A DNA stretch of 64,000 nt from Clarkia xantiana subsp. parviflora (GCA_036873135.1 JAPTYO010000059.1:8549066-8613065); one strand, 5' to 3'. Positions 48,892 through 61,281 are shown, counted from the stretch's first letter. The notes: generated by a model from the sequence alone, not told the origin. Translations and numbers: made by a program.

Positions 48892-49759
48892 TTCATTTGT
48901 GGCTCAACTTGGTGGGTGGAAGTCATTTGTGTTGGGCCGATCGTACTCTCGAATCCATTTCGTGAAAATTCCTCAAACCTTTTCTTCACAATGAGTCAGA
49001 GCATATTGTTGTTTCGATTTTTTTGCTTATCTCTGTTAAGCTTGATGAATCGTTGTCGGAATTAAGTCCAATTCCTTGATATTTGGGTGGGTTTGTTATG
49101 GATTTTTCCGACCAAGAGGATTTGCTCTTATAAGTCGGTTTTTATGGTGTATTTGACTATTTGACTGCATGATTGGGTATGAACCGGTCTAATCGGCTGA
49201 AAATTGAACTTTGGATTTCGTTTTTGGGTTTGATTTTCAAAGAGACGTTAATGCATGCAGCAATTTGAAAATTTAGGCATGGGTGTTTGAACCAATTGTA
49301 TCAGGTACCAATTTGGCCATGAAATACAATTATCGGGTATTAATTGCAAAATTATTGTTGTTTCATATATGCGGTGCCATCATTGCAGACCCTGACCATG
49401 CTGCCACAAATGTGTTGTGTGAGCTACTTCATAGTGGGTACTTTAAGAAAGAAAACAGGCAAATTAGTATATGATTAATGGTGAACATTTCATTGGGGTA
49501 TATGTCATTGTTTAAAGTGTTGCAATATGGTACATGAGTGTTTATGAATGTTTCAATTGAGTCTACATTTTATATGTAATTGTTGTAATCTGGTATACCC
49601 CACTCACACAGCACACCGAAAACACTAAACCTCGAACCATACATACATAATAATAACCATAACATAGTTTGCTTATACAACTATGACAAAGACTCACGAC
49701 TGCATAACAAAATAATGGTTTCAAATGTAAACAACAATCAATTGTGTCCTACTCAAAAT

Positions 49760-49950
49760 CAACGTTTCAGTCTTGTGGTGCTTCAACTGGAGGTGGATCA
49801 GCTGCTGGTGCTTCAACTTATGGTGCAGGTTTTGTTGGAGCTCGCTGTGGCTGTGGTGGAGCTGGTTGTAGCTGTGCAGGTTCAACTGGAGCTGGTTGTG
49901 GCTGTACAGGTTCTGTCACACCAAGTGATGGCCAACCACCATTCCTCCCT
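49760..49950 (-). other. Pro/Gln-rich open frame inside the Mutator-like element
   Basis: The minus strand encodes a run of the type EPVQPQPAPVEPAQLQPAP. On the plus strand the same DNA is a degenerate GCTGGTTGTGGCTGT repeat. It may be a repeat artefact or a fragment of a host gene captured by the element. I do not recognise a parent gene. Confidence 0.3.
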
Positions 49951-49959
49951 AGAATAATT

Positions 49960-50250
49960 TCGGCAAAAAAATAGCATTTGAACAAAAAAAACCCCAAAAA
50001 GAAGCAACATTTCAGCAAAAAACAAAAACCAGCAGCATTTCAGCAAAAAAAAAAAAAAAAAAAACAAAAATAGCATTTCAGCATTTAGTAGCATTTCAGC
50101 AATAAAACAACAACATTTCAGCAATAGAACAACAACATTTCAGTAAAATAAACACCAAAAAACAGCATCTCAGCATTTTAGCAGTAACAGAAAATAACAT
50201 TTCAGCAAAAAAATAACATTTGAGCAGAAAAACACAAAAAAACAGCATTT
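49960..50250. repeat. Minisatellite with core AGCATTTCAGCAAAA
   Basis: About a dozen degenerate units with GCATTTCAGCA or ACATTTCAGCA are separated by variable A-rich spacers, including a run of about 20 A at 50046-50063. Confidence 0.75.
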
Positions 50251-51460
50251 GAGCACCAAAATAAGCAATTGAGCATCATTTGAGTCCATATTCACAACCC
50301 AAAGTTCAATTTGCATCAGATTAGAACCGTTTATACCAAGTCATGAGTCAAATACACCCGAAATATCGATTTTTAACACCAATTCGGCGTGGTCGAAAAA
50401 ATACATAATACACTCACCCAAATATCAAGCAATTGGACTTAATTCCGACAACGATTCACCAAGCTTGACAGAGATAATCAAGAAAAACTAAACACAAACC
50501 TGCTCGGACCCATTGTGACGAAAAGGTTTGAGTAATTTTCATGAAATAGATTCGAGATTACGATCGGCCCAACAGAAATGACTTCCACCGAGCTGAGCCA
50601 CGATTCCGGCTGGACGAAATGCGAAAATCGCCGGAAAATGACGAACTGGAAGAAACCCTAGCGATTGCCGGGAAGGGGAGGTGTAGAGGTGGCTGGAAGA
50701 AGAAGAAGAAGATACAAATGTTTCATTATTAAATCCCAAGAGGGCATTTTCATCATTTCTCATTGCCATCCAATTTGAATTTAGTAAAAAAAAAGGGTCA
50801 CGTGCTCCGCACTGCACGTGACTGATTCTGTCAATTTTAACCAGCATTTCTAACGGTGCAACACCCAAGTTAACTCGGGTACCAATTTGTCACAAAGTGG
50901 AGGTACCAATTCGTTTTTGGCTTTTAACTTAAGTACCAATTTGGTTAAAATCCCTTTTATAAATTGCATATTTACCTGTATATTGTCCAACAATCTTATT
51001 GCAAATTTTTGTTGGTTTTACATGAGGGTAGTTGATGAAATTATATTCTAAAACTTAATTTTATGTGAAAAATAATTTTGTATTTTCGTAATTTATAAAA
51101 ATGTTTTGAAACGACAATGCTTAAAACATTAATCATATGCCTTGATATGAGATAATTATGAATTCGATTATTGAAACGATCGTAACTGTTACGACCCTAA
51201 CTGTTGAAGCACCTAGGGCCACATATGTTGTTATGCCCGCTAATTTTGTTAGGGTTGTTGAGCTTGTTAAGGCCACCGAAGTCTCTTTGGTTGTTGAAGC
51301 AACAATGGTCACTATATCATCTGAGGTCGTTGGATCAATCAACATTGTTGATGCACTTATTGGCGTTGGCATTGGCGTAGGTGTTGTTGTTGCAATGCCA
51401 ACTGTTATGTTTGGATATTACTGTGTCGCACCCACATTTTTAGAAACATAATTTAAGTCT

Positions 51461-52145
51461 TTGGAGTTATTAACACTTTTAAAAGCGATTGAGGATACTA
51501 AAGCAAAAGCCGTTATGATTGAGGACACTGGAAGTGTGATGTACTTATTGACATGTACAAGACCTGATGTTGCAAACGTCGTGGACATGTTGAGTAGATA
51601 TATAAGTAACCCAAGTACAGATTACTGTGATGGGATCATCAGGTTACTAAGGTATCTGAGATAGACTCGTAGTTATGACTTGTTTTATACAAGACATCCA
51701 AGCATAATTGAACGCTTTAGCGATGCGATTTGGATATCTGATTCGAGAGATCACTCAAACTCCACAAATGGGTATGTGTTTACCATAAGAGGTGTGTTTC
51801 CATGTCATGGAAATTCTCGAAACAAACAATTATAGCCAGATTCAGTAAGGAATATGAGTTTATCACACTAGTCAAGTGCGCAGATGATGCGGAAATGGCC
51901 GTGTCAATTTTTAGAGAAGATGTTATGAGTTGGCCAAAACACGTGCCAACAATCTACATACATTGTGATAGTCAATTAAAAATAGGCAGAGCGTAGAGAA
52001 ACTTGTATAATGTAAATTCTAGACATATCTATTGAAGACATAATTCAACTAGACAATTTCTCTCAACTGGAATTATCACGCTCGATTACATGAGCTCGGC
52101 TGATGATATTGTGGATCCGCTAAACAATGGGTTAAATATATAGAT
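51461..52145 (+). pseudogene. Copia RNase H relic
   Basis: The frame from 51461 gives the Copia segment GSVMYLLTCTRPDVANVV and ILRYLR-type ending (RLLRYLR), then a stop. A shifted frame from 51802 gives SWKFSKQTIIARFSKEYEF and IHCDSQ, and further pieces resemble the SRHI-RRHN and DIVDPLNNGL end of Copia RNase H. The order is right, with several stops and shifts. Confidence 0.82.
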
Positions 52146-53547
52146 TTTTGGCCTAGCATCAAAATGAATGAGATTAAAACCCTTGAAGTAACACTAGTAA
52201 GAAGGAAAACCCAACTTAGTTTACTAGAGATCCCAAGATCTAGGTTCAGTGGGACAACCTAGTCATATGAGTGAGTGAGATCACTGTGGGGGCCGAAACC
52301 CCAAACTCATTCCTATGATCCAAAATAGTGATAGTGTAAGTTGAGGTTAAGTGTAATTTTTTTTTAAATAATTCATGAGAAATCTCAAAGACGCGGTGAA
52401 ACTCTTGAGTTAAGTCAAAGTTGTGATGAATCTGTTGAGATCAAGAATCACTTATGCGAGTGAGAAAATGAATCGCTTCAAAATAAATTGTAGATGGCGC
52501 AATTTTCAGAAACACTTGCAGAATTAGACAATGTCCAGGGTCATAACCGACATTAAGGCGTGAACTGAACATTACTAAGAAGGTATATGTGTGATTATAT
52601 CATTATTTACACCAACGGAAATCATTTCAAGGACATCGCGTCTACTGACCACGCAGTAAAGTCGATATAATTTCATAAGAGAATGTTCAAAGGCAAAAAC
52701 ATACATATCCTATGCAATATTAAACGTTGGACTCAAACATCTTATCTAGAGCTACTGTTAGGTTTCTAATTTCTATTCATGTGGAGAATTGTTGGACTAT
52801 GAGCTTCTTTTTTAGTGTTTTTACTTAATGTCATTAATTTTCTGATTGGGAATTGTTAATAATATGTACCACATTGATTATTTCACTCCTCCCGTTCCAA
52901 TCTATATCTTATTTAAGGGTACCTCCTCCTTCAGGGTAGAGTATCAAATTACCTCGAGGAATCCACAATAGTAGAATCCAATACTTTTGAGGTGTTCTCT
53001 ATGTTAGTCTTCTTTCTGTTGTCGTGGCTTTCATTATGCTGTCATGTCCTTTTCTGTGTGGGTTCTTCTAGTCGCGTTGCGTCTACGACCAATTTTCCAT
53101 AACGAAAATCGTTCAAGTTTTATCTCTTGATCATTTTAATTAATTTATGGTGTTGTCGTTGACATTCTTGTTCATGTTTGATTTCAAATATTGGTTCGGT
53201 TCGGTTGAACAAATTTTGTGCTGAGTTCTATTCACTAAATTTTTTTGTATCCTGAGAGATGATTGTCCCGTGTTAAACCTTGTCGCACATCTTGAGGATG
53301 AGGTAGGGCAAAGTTTCCCTAAGTATACTGTGATCTGCACCGAACTTAGTTTTAAACTTATTTTTGCTTCTATCGATTTTTCGTGCAATTTTGATATGTT
53401 ATATGGTATGCATGCACTTTAATTGGTGTTATTACGTGTAAATTGTCGAAACTTGACTAACTATAAATTAATCGTTGTATTTTCATAATATTGCAATTTG
53501 ATCCTTAAATTTTATAATTACACATTTAGCATATGTATTGTCTAATA

Positions 53548-54005
53548 TAATATTTACCAGTGCGAAGTGAGTCTGAAAATGTTTTGAATATGATGGAATT
53601 TTGAAATTAAACCATATAAAGAGTAAGAGTAAATATTTTTAATAGAAAGATCAAGTTGTAGTGGTTAATTAATTATTTCGTATTATTCAAAGTCTTTGCG
53701 ACGTAAGATGATCATCAATGAGATACTCTACGGATATTGGATGAGTTTGATTGGATGGTAGAGTATAGTATAACAAAAAAAATGGACCTACTAATGATTC
53801 TACGTAATGACAGAAAATAAATAAACGTTAAAAGTCCGTTTACTGACTGACTTACTTCCCATACTATACTATACTATACTAGCTAGCTCTAGTCCTCCTT
53901 AACAGACGGAGGTGTCTGTCTCTCTCCGGGCCTTGTACGGTAAACCATTGGTTGGTTTCATCGTCGTCATCATCCTAGCTCTCCAAGAATTTGAGATATA
54001 TATAT
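53548..54005. other. Spacer with short ATACT repeats
   Basis: No gene is seen. A run of TACTA/TATAC pentamers lies at 53860-53882. Confidence 0.4.
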
Positions 54006-54538
54006 GGGTTAATAACTAAAAAACTGTCCAACGTTTACCCTATGTTAAAATTAGGTGTCTGAAGTTTGAAATGTTAAAATGGACTGTCCCAAGTTTCATT
54101 TTTGTTGAAATTTGGTGTCTCTGTGCGTCTTTTCATCTCCATTCAATCATTTTCATCAACCCACCAACCCACTCATAATCCATCACTCTTTACTTTTCAC
54201 AAAATCGTCAAATTTCATCTAAAAATTGAACATTAAAAAAAAAGTTTCTAGAAGGGTGGTGTGGAGCCATTTTCCAAGGACAATAGAGCGAGATTTACTA
54301 GCCCGAATGTGACCAACTTTTTAGGTGACGGTCTCGGCAAGATGACGAGAAGGAAGTGTGTATGAGAGCTCGAATTTGACAGACGGTTTCGTCGGAATTG
54401 ACTTATCTAAAGTAATCACACCGAGACACCAAATTTCAACAAAAATGAAAGTTGAGACGGTCCATTTTAACATTTCAAATTTCAGACACCTAATTTTAAC
54501 ATAGGGTAAACCTTGGACAGTTTTTTAGTTATTAACCC
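54006..54538. mobile_element. Miniature Mutator-like element, 533 bp
   Basis: Terminal inverted repeats of about 110 bases start GGGTTAATAACTAAAAAACTG and include GTCTGAAGTTTGAAATG / its complement. The flanks are TATATATAT on both sides, which fits a 9-bp target duplication, with the caution that both flanks are TA-rich. No coding capacity is seen. Confidence 0.78.
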
Positions 54539-57303
54539 TATATATATATATATATTATGTTTTACAGGGACGAGGAGGATTTTAATTTCCATATGGTAGA
54601 TAGATACAAAAGTCTTCCATCGGCTGTAAAAATTTCGAGACACTAGTCGCCGGAAATAAGGTGGGCGGCCCGGCGGGCGTTTTCCATAGTTTTCGTCAAC
54701 TGGAGTGGAGAGATACAGCACAATTCACCTCACCAGTATTATTAAACTATTTTACCCCAAAATAAATAATAATATTATTATTATTAAACTAAACCAATAT
54801 ACTTATTATCGCCCGAGGTTTTCTGTTTTTTTTTTTTTAAGAACCATGTTTATGTTTATCTCGTGTGTCAATTTGATCTCTCAATATTAAATTGTTACTT
54901 TGGACTATCTCAGGTTTAAACTTTGTTACTATTTGGAGTCTCTGTCAACAACCTACTGCTTCTAGTACCATCGAGAATAGAGTTAAATGGCCATATATAT
55001 ATCTACATGCAATAGGTAGAGTATTGTCCTTAATATACCTTCTCTTATGCAATTCATGTATTATATTTTACTAGCTAGCTAAACAACTAGTAGATGATGT
55101 CTTTGATTTGTTTATAAACCCACACAAATATATCTTTCTATTATGGCTAAGTTGTGACCATGGATTACAATGCATAGTTATGCAAATATTACTAAAAACT
55201 TGAAGCGGCCTTACTTCTCTCATTATGGGTGATTTAAGGAGTGACTCTATTACTTACTCACTCTGTGTACAACAGAGATGCATAAATAAATTATTAAAAG
55301 CATAAATTTTACCTAAGCACCACTATTACTATTTTTCATAATAGGAATGGAACATATGATTTCATTTTCTCTCGTAGTTACTAGGTTGAACATGAATCTT
55401 GTGATCTTCAGGCAATTAGGTCGAGTTATCCTTCACAAAAATATTTTTCCATGGGTTTAACATGTCATTTTAATAACACTTTAATTAACGGGTCCACAAT
55501 TTAATATCAAAGTCACTATTGAAAATTCAATTGTTGTTTTCCTAATGATGATTCCCTACATTGACGTGACTCTAAAACATTAGTCCAGCGGTGTTATTTA
55601 ATCTATGTTACCTCTTAGGTATTTTCAACCGGTGTTCTTGATTTCAAAAATCACATCGACTGGACTTATATTCATTTCACTTGTATAAATGACTAATCTT
55701 AATTAGCCGATTCTATTTGATTTAATTGGTCTCATTGCGAAAATTAACACGGTTTATAACACGATCTTACTGCACTGCATTGCACTACTAATAAGGGCCA
55801 CCAGCAGCCGTTGTGAATTTCACCGATCGGTCCAAGCTGAAATCGAGAAGAAATGATATTATTTCACTGCAGTTAATAGAATTATAATGACTCAGCTGAA
55901 GTGAGTATCTTATAAAATTAAAAAAAAATTACATGTTTAAAATTCTAAATGCAATATATAGAATTTTTGTCAAGAATAATTCAGTTTGTTGGTCATGTAA
56001 TTTTTAATAACTAACTATTGGTTCATTAGCGCACTGTGACAACATTATATTATATTTGTTGTTTTATTTTTATATAATATAATGATGATAAAATAATCCT
56101 TTTTTTTTGCCAAAAATAAAATAATCCATCCATTGAAGTAGCGTATATTAAAATAATTTAATTTAGACTATAATAAATAATTTAAAATTTTAGAAATCTA
56201 TGACAATTATAGTGTAATATTAATATATAAATCATTAGCATTTTTTTCTTACGGAAGTTTAGCATGATTTTGTTTGTTCGTTAATTAGCTGATTTTTTCT
56301 TTTATGGGAATGCATTCAACAAAATTCTGTAATCTTGGGGCGAAAATGGTAATCTGAAGTGCGTCGGTTGACGGTGGGGTGCATTCGAATAACTAAATTC
56401 GCCTTACTGTGATGCTTCAGTTTGATACGAGCAACATCTTTTCAACCGTCGGTTCGATTCAAATTAAGTTATTTATCTTACACTATTTCCTATGTATAAT
56501 AATATATCTTAGATTTTTTTTTTTTGGTTTTAATATATCTTAGATTTATTAACGGGTTTTGTTGAATGGTCAATCATTGCATTAATATCGCAACCACCGG
56601 GTTAACGGGGCCTCGGTCGGGTTCACACAAGGGACGGGACCATTAACCGCCCTTCTGGTTTAAGTGTAATTACTGACTTCGGTTATATTTAAATTTATAA
56701 CCGAGCTGACGTTCTCTAGAATATAACTAGATAGTTTATTTGTAAAATATGTTAATATTATTATTATAACAAATAATGCTTAGGCATCATCTGTTAGATT
56801 AGATGCAGGAGAAGAACATCTACTAATCTGATCTAACCTTAGAACTCTGACTTATATTAGCAGCAAATTATTATTATTTAATCATGAACTAATCTTTCGG
56901 TGCAAAATGAAAGGTCAATGTGAATAAATAATGTTTTCTAGTTTTATCTTAAAAGATTTATTTAAGATCCACCCTTATTATATTCTCCAACAAATAAAAA
57001 ATACATTTCAATGTATATAATATATCTATTTTTGAAATAAATGTATAGACTAAATAAAAAAAATAGTATGTTAGTAATAATCAACAATTATAGGATAGGA
57101 TGATGATACACAATAATTTATCAAATAGGTTTCGTTGTTGGATCTGAGCCTTTGACCGAATTAGTTGCTATTTTAGATGCTAATTTCGCCTATAGCGTGG
57201 GAAAAAAATATATTTAAATAAATATGTAAATTAGGTTTCCACATTGCATAAAATTTGATAAATCATCAAGATTTTTTTTTTTTTGCCGTGAAAGATTCAA
57301 TAA
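54539..57303. other. AT-rich spacer
   Basis: No gene is seen in about 2.8 kb. Short A and T runs and AT-rich DNA dominate. Confidence 0.4.
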
Positions 57304-57972
57304 GTGAAAAGTATATAAAACATACAAACATGTTTGGAAAATATGGTTTTATGAATTAATATATTTTAAAATTTTAACATGATTGAAAAAATAGTTTTAT
57401 GGACCAATATGTTTTAAAATGTACATCATATTTGCAATAGATGGTAAAATAACATTTCGTCGACTTTATGTTAATTGCCCCGTTAAATTGACACGTGAGG
57501 GTCACATTTTTAGAATAATAATAATAATAATTAAAATAAGAAATTAATTGGTCTTCTGTCATCAAAATCATATATTCTTATCCATACTGCTTCACCCCCT
57601 CTTTGTATCTCCATCGGCCAGCCATGTTCAACATCAATTCATCCATCGTTAAATTTCACATGGATGAATCAATGTTAAGCGTAGCTGGCCAATATATACA
57701 AAGAGGTGGAGTAATTCAGTAATATGGAGAAGAAGATCGAGAAGACCAATTAATTTCTTGTTTTAATTATTATTATTATTTTTTAAAAACGTGATCCACA
57801 CACGTGTCAATTTAACGGGACAATTGATAGGAAGTCGACAAGAAGTCATTTTACATATTTTGTAAACATGTTGTATATTTTAAAGCATATTGATCCATAA
57901 GACCATATTTTTCAAACATGTTTTGTACATTTTAAAACATATTGGTCCATAAAACCATCTTTTCCAAACATG
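57304..57972. mobile_element. Long-inverted-repeat element, copy 2, right end truncated
   Basis: The left arm starts GTGAAAAGTATATAAAACATA and matches copy 1 at 35678. The right arm matches until AAACATGTT near 57972, where the last 20 or so bases of the repeat are missing and unrelated sequence begins. The centre holds an extra hairpin of about 65-base arms (about 57580-57645 and 57660-57735, with CTTTGTAT / ATACAAAG and GGCCAGC / GCTGGCC pairs) that copy 1 lacks. Almost the whole element could fold into one long hairpin. Confidence 0.68.
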
Positions 57973-58006
57973 TTCACCAATTCGTCGGTGAATTGGGTTT
58001 ACCGAC

Positions 58007-59451
58007 TGTTTGCTCACGGGTGTTTGTCGTGGGCTTCTCCTTCCTTACTCTTCTTCTTCCTGGGCTTCTCCTTCTAGTATTCCTGCCTCGTGGGCTTCTT
58101 CTTCTTGTATACTTGTGAATGGGTGCCAGGGAGGGGGTTCCCGGTAAGCAAGGTGATCCTTGCTCGGTTGACCCGGGCGGGACCTTGGGGATACCCGTCC
58201 GGGTATCCCCCTCCGTCCGGACCCCCACCCCCGGACGATATTTCACCCGGGGCTCGCCCTTGGAGGCCATTCCCACACACTTAAACAAATTATGCTCATC
58301 TACGGTCGGACCGAGGTCAAATGCACCTTATATACGGTCAAGACCCACTTATATTACGAACCTGCCACAACCGGACCAGTGAACCACTGAAACCGGGCGG
58401 TCCGATAGGAACTCTATAAATAGAGACCTCCTCTCCTCATTTGAAACTAATCTTGCTATCACTGATCCATGCTCTGCCTTCTCTCTACTTTATCTCTCTA
58501 AAAGTCTATACTCACTTAAGCATCGGAGAGGGCACACCGAGCACCACCCCCCATTGGTCTCGGTAATGCCCCTTTTGCATGTATCTCGAGGAGAAGGAAT
58601 AGCGGAGATCCAAAGCAAGAAGGAACTTAGGATACCATGTGCGAATAATGGGCCGACCGGGAACCCCCTCCCCGGCACCCATTCACAATTATACAAGAAG
58701 AAGAAGCCCACGAGGCGGGAATACTAGAAGGAGAAGCCCCTTGCTCGAGTCCCCGAGCAAGGATCCCCTTGCTCGGTTCCCCGATCAAGGTTCTCCTTTG
58801 TTCGTGTGACCCGGGCGGGACCTTGGGGATACCCGCCCGGGTATCCCCCCTCCGTCCGGACTAGTCTCTCTGTCCGGACCCCCACCCCTGGGCGATATTT
58901 CACTCGGGGCTCGCCCTTGGAGGCCACTCCCACACACTTAAACACATTATGCTCATCTACGGTCGGACCGAGGTCAAATGCACCTTATTTACAGTCAAGA
59001 CCCACTTATATTACGAACCTGCCACAACCGGACCAGTGAACCGCTAGAACCGGGGCGGTCCGATAGGAACTCTATAAATAGAGACCTCTTCTCCTCATTT
59101 GAAACTAATCTTGCTATCACTGATCCATGCTCTGCCTTCTCTCTACTTTATCTCTCTAAAAGTCTATACTCACTTAAGCATCGGAGAGGGCACACCGAAC
59201 ACCACACCCCTTAGTCTCGGTAATGCCCCTTTTGCAGGTATCTCGAGGAGAAGGAAGAGCGGATGTCCAAAGCAAGAAGGCACTCAGGATACCATGTGCG
59301 AATAATGGGCCGACCGGGAACCTCCTCCCCGGCACCCATTCACATGTATACAAGAAGAAGAAGCCCACGAGGCGGGAATACTAGAATGAGAAGCCCGGGA
59401 AGAAGAAGATTTAGGAATGAGAAGCCCACGACAAACACCCGTGAGCAAACA
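58007..59451 (+). mobile_element. Gypsy-type LTR region with two promoter cores and long inverted-repeat edges
   Basis: The stretch begins TGTTTGCTCACGGGTG and ends CACCCGTGAGCAAACA. These edges are the start of an inverted repeat of about 130 bases (58007-58145 and about 59305-59451). Inside, a core of about 640-660 bases (CCCGGGCGGGACCTTGGGG to the GAGGCGGGAATACTAG segment) occurs twice in tandem, at about 58171-58735 and 58809-59395. Each copy has TATAAATA (58415-58422 and 59073-59080) and CTTAAGCATCGGAGAGGGC. A third copy of the edge repeat lies between them (about 58660-58735). A primer-site-like TGGCGCCGT follows 40 bases downstream. Confidence 0.65.
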
Positions 59452-59491
59452 TTGGCCCCTGTTGTAACCCCTTCTAGTATGTGGCAAACAT

Positions 59492-59500
59492 TGGCGCCGT
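59492..59500 (+). other. Primer binding site-like TGGCGCCGT
   Basis: CATTGGCGCCGTCTGCGG follows the LTR region. TGGCGCC is the usual start of the primer binding site of many plant Gypsy elements and is complementary to a tRNA 3' end ending GGCGCCA. A degenerate version (ATTGGCCCCTGTTG) lies directly at 59451. Confidence 0.6.
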
Positions 59501-60110
59501 CTGCGGATTCAACCAAAAAACATGTAGCCTACTACTCGTGCTCGATGGCAATAAATAAGGGGATCCAAGAAAACAAGGGGGCAGCATAGTAAGGTACCTA
59601 CCGTGGGTATCCAGGAGTCTAGCATCCAGGGGCAACAACCAAAGGATGCTAAGCAACCGTCGTCCAATGGAGAACATCACTCCTTAGATAACAATACACC
59701 AAGCTCCAAGACACCACGGTCGGTAGTCAATCGACAACCATCTCCCTCACCCTTTAGGAAAGACAAGCCCCTAGTGGGAGCAACAATCAAACACCCAAGA
59801 ATAGGCCAAAAGGCCAGAGAAGGAGTTACAACAAAATGCACCTATGACAACTCTTCAAGAGCATACCAATAGAGAGCAAGATAACGAGGAAGTAGAATAA
59901 CAACCTCTCCACAAGGATGAGCACCATCCTCACATCCCTTCATAATGCAGCTAGAGTAGCTCTTCTAGAGCACATCTATAGGAGGCAACTGGAGGTAACC
60001 ACTGAACAACAGCCACCCTGTGAAGGATATGACAACACTAAGGAGGGAGAGATGAGCAACAACTCCATCCCCAGAATAATATAGCATTAGTAAGAGCAGC
60101 AACATACAAT

Positions 60111-60135
60111 GGGGTGGGGGGGGGGGGGGGGGGGG
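60111..60135 (+). repeat. Poly-G tract 1
   Basis: GGGGT is followed by 20 consecutive G. It may form G-quadruplex structures and is a likely place for sequencing error. Confidence 0.9.
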
Positions 60136-61265
60136 CAAGCATCACCAATGATAGCAAATGAGGGTGCATGCATACTCATCCTCTTAATATGAGCAAAAAG
60201 ATAACCCCAAACAAGGAGGGCCACTACAACCAGCATGGCTTATATCGCCTTCCTTGAGAAAATGCAATTCAAGGAGTTCCAATAAGATATGCCTATCCAA
60301 ACAAAACCATACGGAGTGTCATTATATTGAGTTGCATCCTACAATATACCTATGTACAGCAGTTACACCCACCAACCGCCCGTCCAAGGGACAGGACAAC
60401 ACGTTGCAAAAGTAGGGAATACCACTACAACCCAGCCTGCAACGCAAAAGCCTCCATCTCCTCCTACCCAACACAATACTCTTTTTTGAGCCAAAATCCA
60501 CTTCTACATGCAAGGAATGGTAGCACCTAAGGAGGGAGCAACACCAAACCTATGCTCATAGCAAGGGTCATCAATGACTTCAACATTAAAAGGATAGTGG
60601 ATTCGTAAAACAAACTTCCTGTACAAGGGGATTAGTCATATTAACCAAGATTCTAGGATATCATCAAACCCACACCCGCCCCATATTAAATAGCCATATT
60701 GAAGAGCCCTCGACAATGTCAGTCTACAACCCCGAAAGGAAGGACAACTATTCTTAGAGAAAAAATAATGAGAACTATGCAACCACCACGCCACGTGGAG
60801 ATTTCACACCAACAAATGTCTAGTGCTTCCATGGGCATAAAAGAGCACATAGACTCATCTTGAAGAGAATAGGAATATCAAGGCTTAGAGCAACCCCCAC
60901 AATGGGGGCACACCTCCACCAATGAAGTAACACTTAGGTGATGATGAAATTCACTCTCATCATCCCGTCAGAAAAGAGTAGGGGCACCACAAAAAATTTC
61001 TTGAATGAGGAAAAAAGGAACTTCGGCTAGTGACGTTCTCTTAATTTCCAAAAGATGCATGGGAAGCGCACTCTATTGGACAAACAAGAGTGATGGTGTC
61101 GTCATTAAGATAAAACACCCTACTTGATAAACAAGTGGCGGTGTCACCATAAGCAAGAACTGCTCAAGAACAACCCAACGCTAAACAATATCAAGCGGCA
61201 AAATGAGGAGACACTCCGAACCAAAATCACCACCGTCGTGAACCAAAATTGTTAAACGCCATCAC

Positions 61266-61281
61266 GGGGGGGGGGGGGGGG
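61266..61281 (+). repeat. Poly-G tract 2
   Basis: Sixteen consecutive G in the same retroelement relic. Confidence 0.9.

Larger units (their letters stand above)
48562..50954. mobile_element. Mutator-like element, 2393 bp, long terminal inverted repeats
   Basis: Terminal inverted repeats begin GGGATTTTAACCAAATTGG and extend for roughly 500-600 bases on each side (48562-49090+ matched by 50400-50954). A perfect 9-bp target duplication TTTTATAAA (48553-48561 and 50955-50963) fixes both borders and is typical of Mutator elements. The middle (about 49180-50340) has no transposase. The left repeat holds an internal duplication; the interior holds a minisatellite. On the minus strand at about 49760-49950 one frame encodes a Pro/Gln/Ala-rich stretch. 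Confidence 0.85.
47943..53547 (+). mobile_element. Copia retrotransposon, internally deleted, with a Mutator-like insertion in its 5' LTR
   Basis: The 5' LTR runs 47943-48561 and resumes at 50964-50992 after the insertion. The 3' LTR is 52790-53547. Both start TGTTGGACT and share long runs (for example GTGTGGGTTCTTCTAG, TTCGGTTCGGTTGAAC, GTCCCGTGTTAAA). The 5' LTR ends GTCCAACA, an inverted match to its start. The internal part is only about 1.8 kb and keeps just an RNase H relic, so most of gag-pol is deleted. No clear target duplication flanks the element. Confidence 0.8.

Noticed and set aside
51158..51451. 97-codon frame rich in Val and Thr before the RNase H relic
   Set aside because: Low-complexity sequence with an equally open opposite strand; no similarity to Copia proteins.
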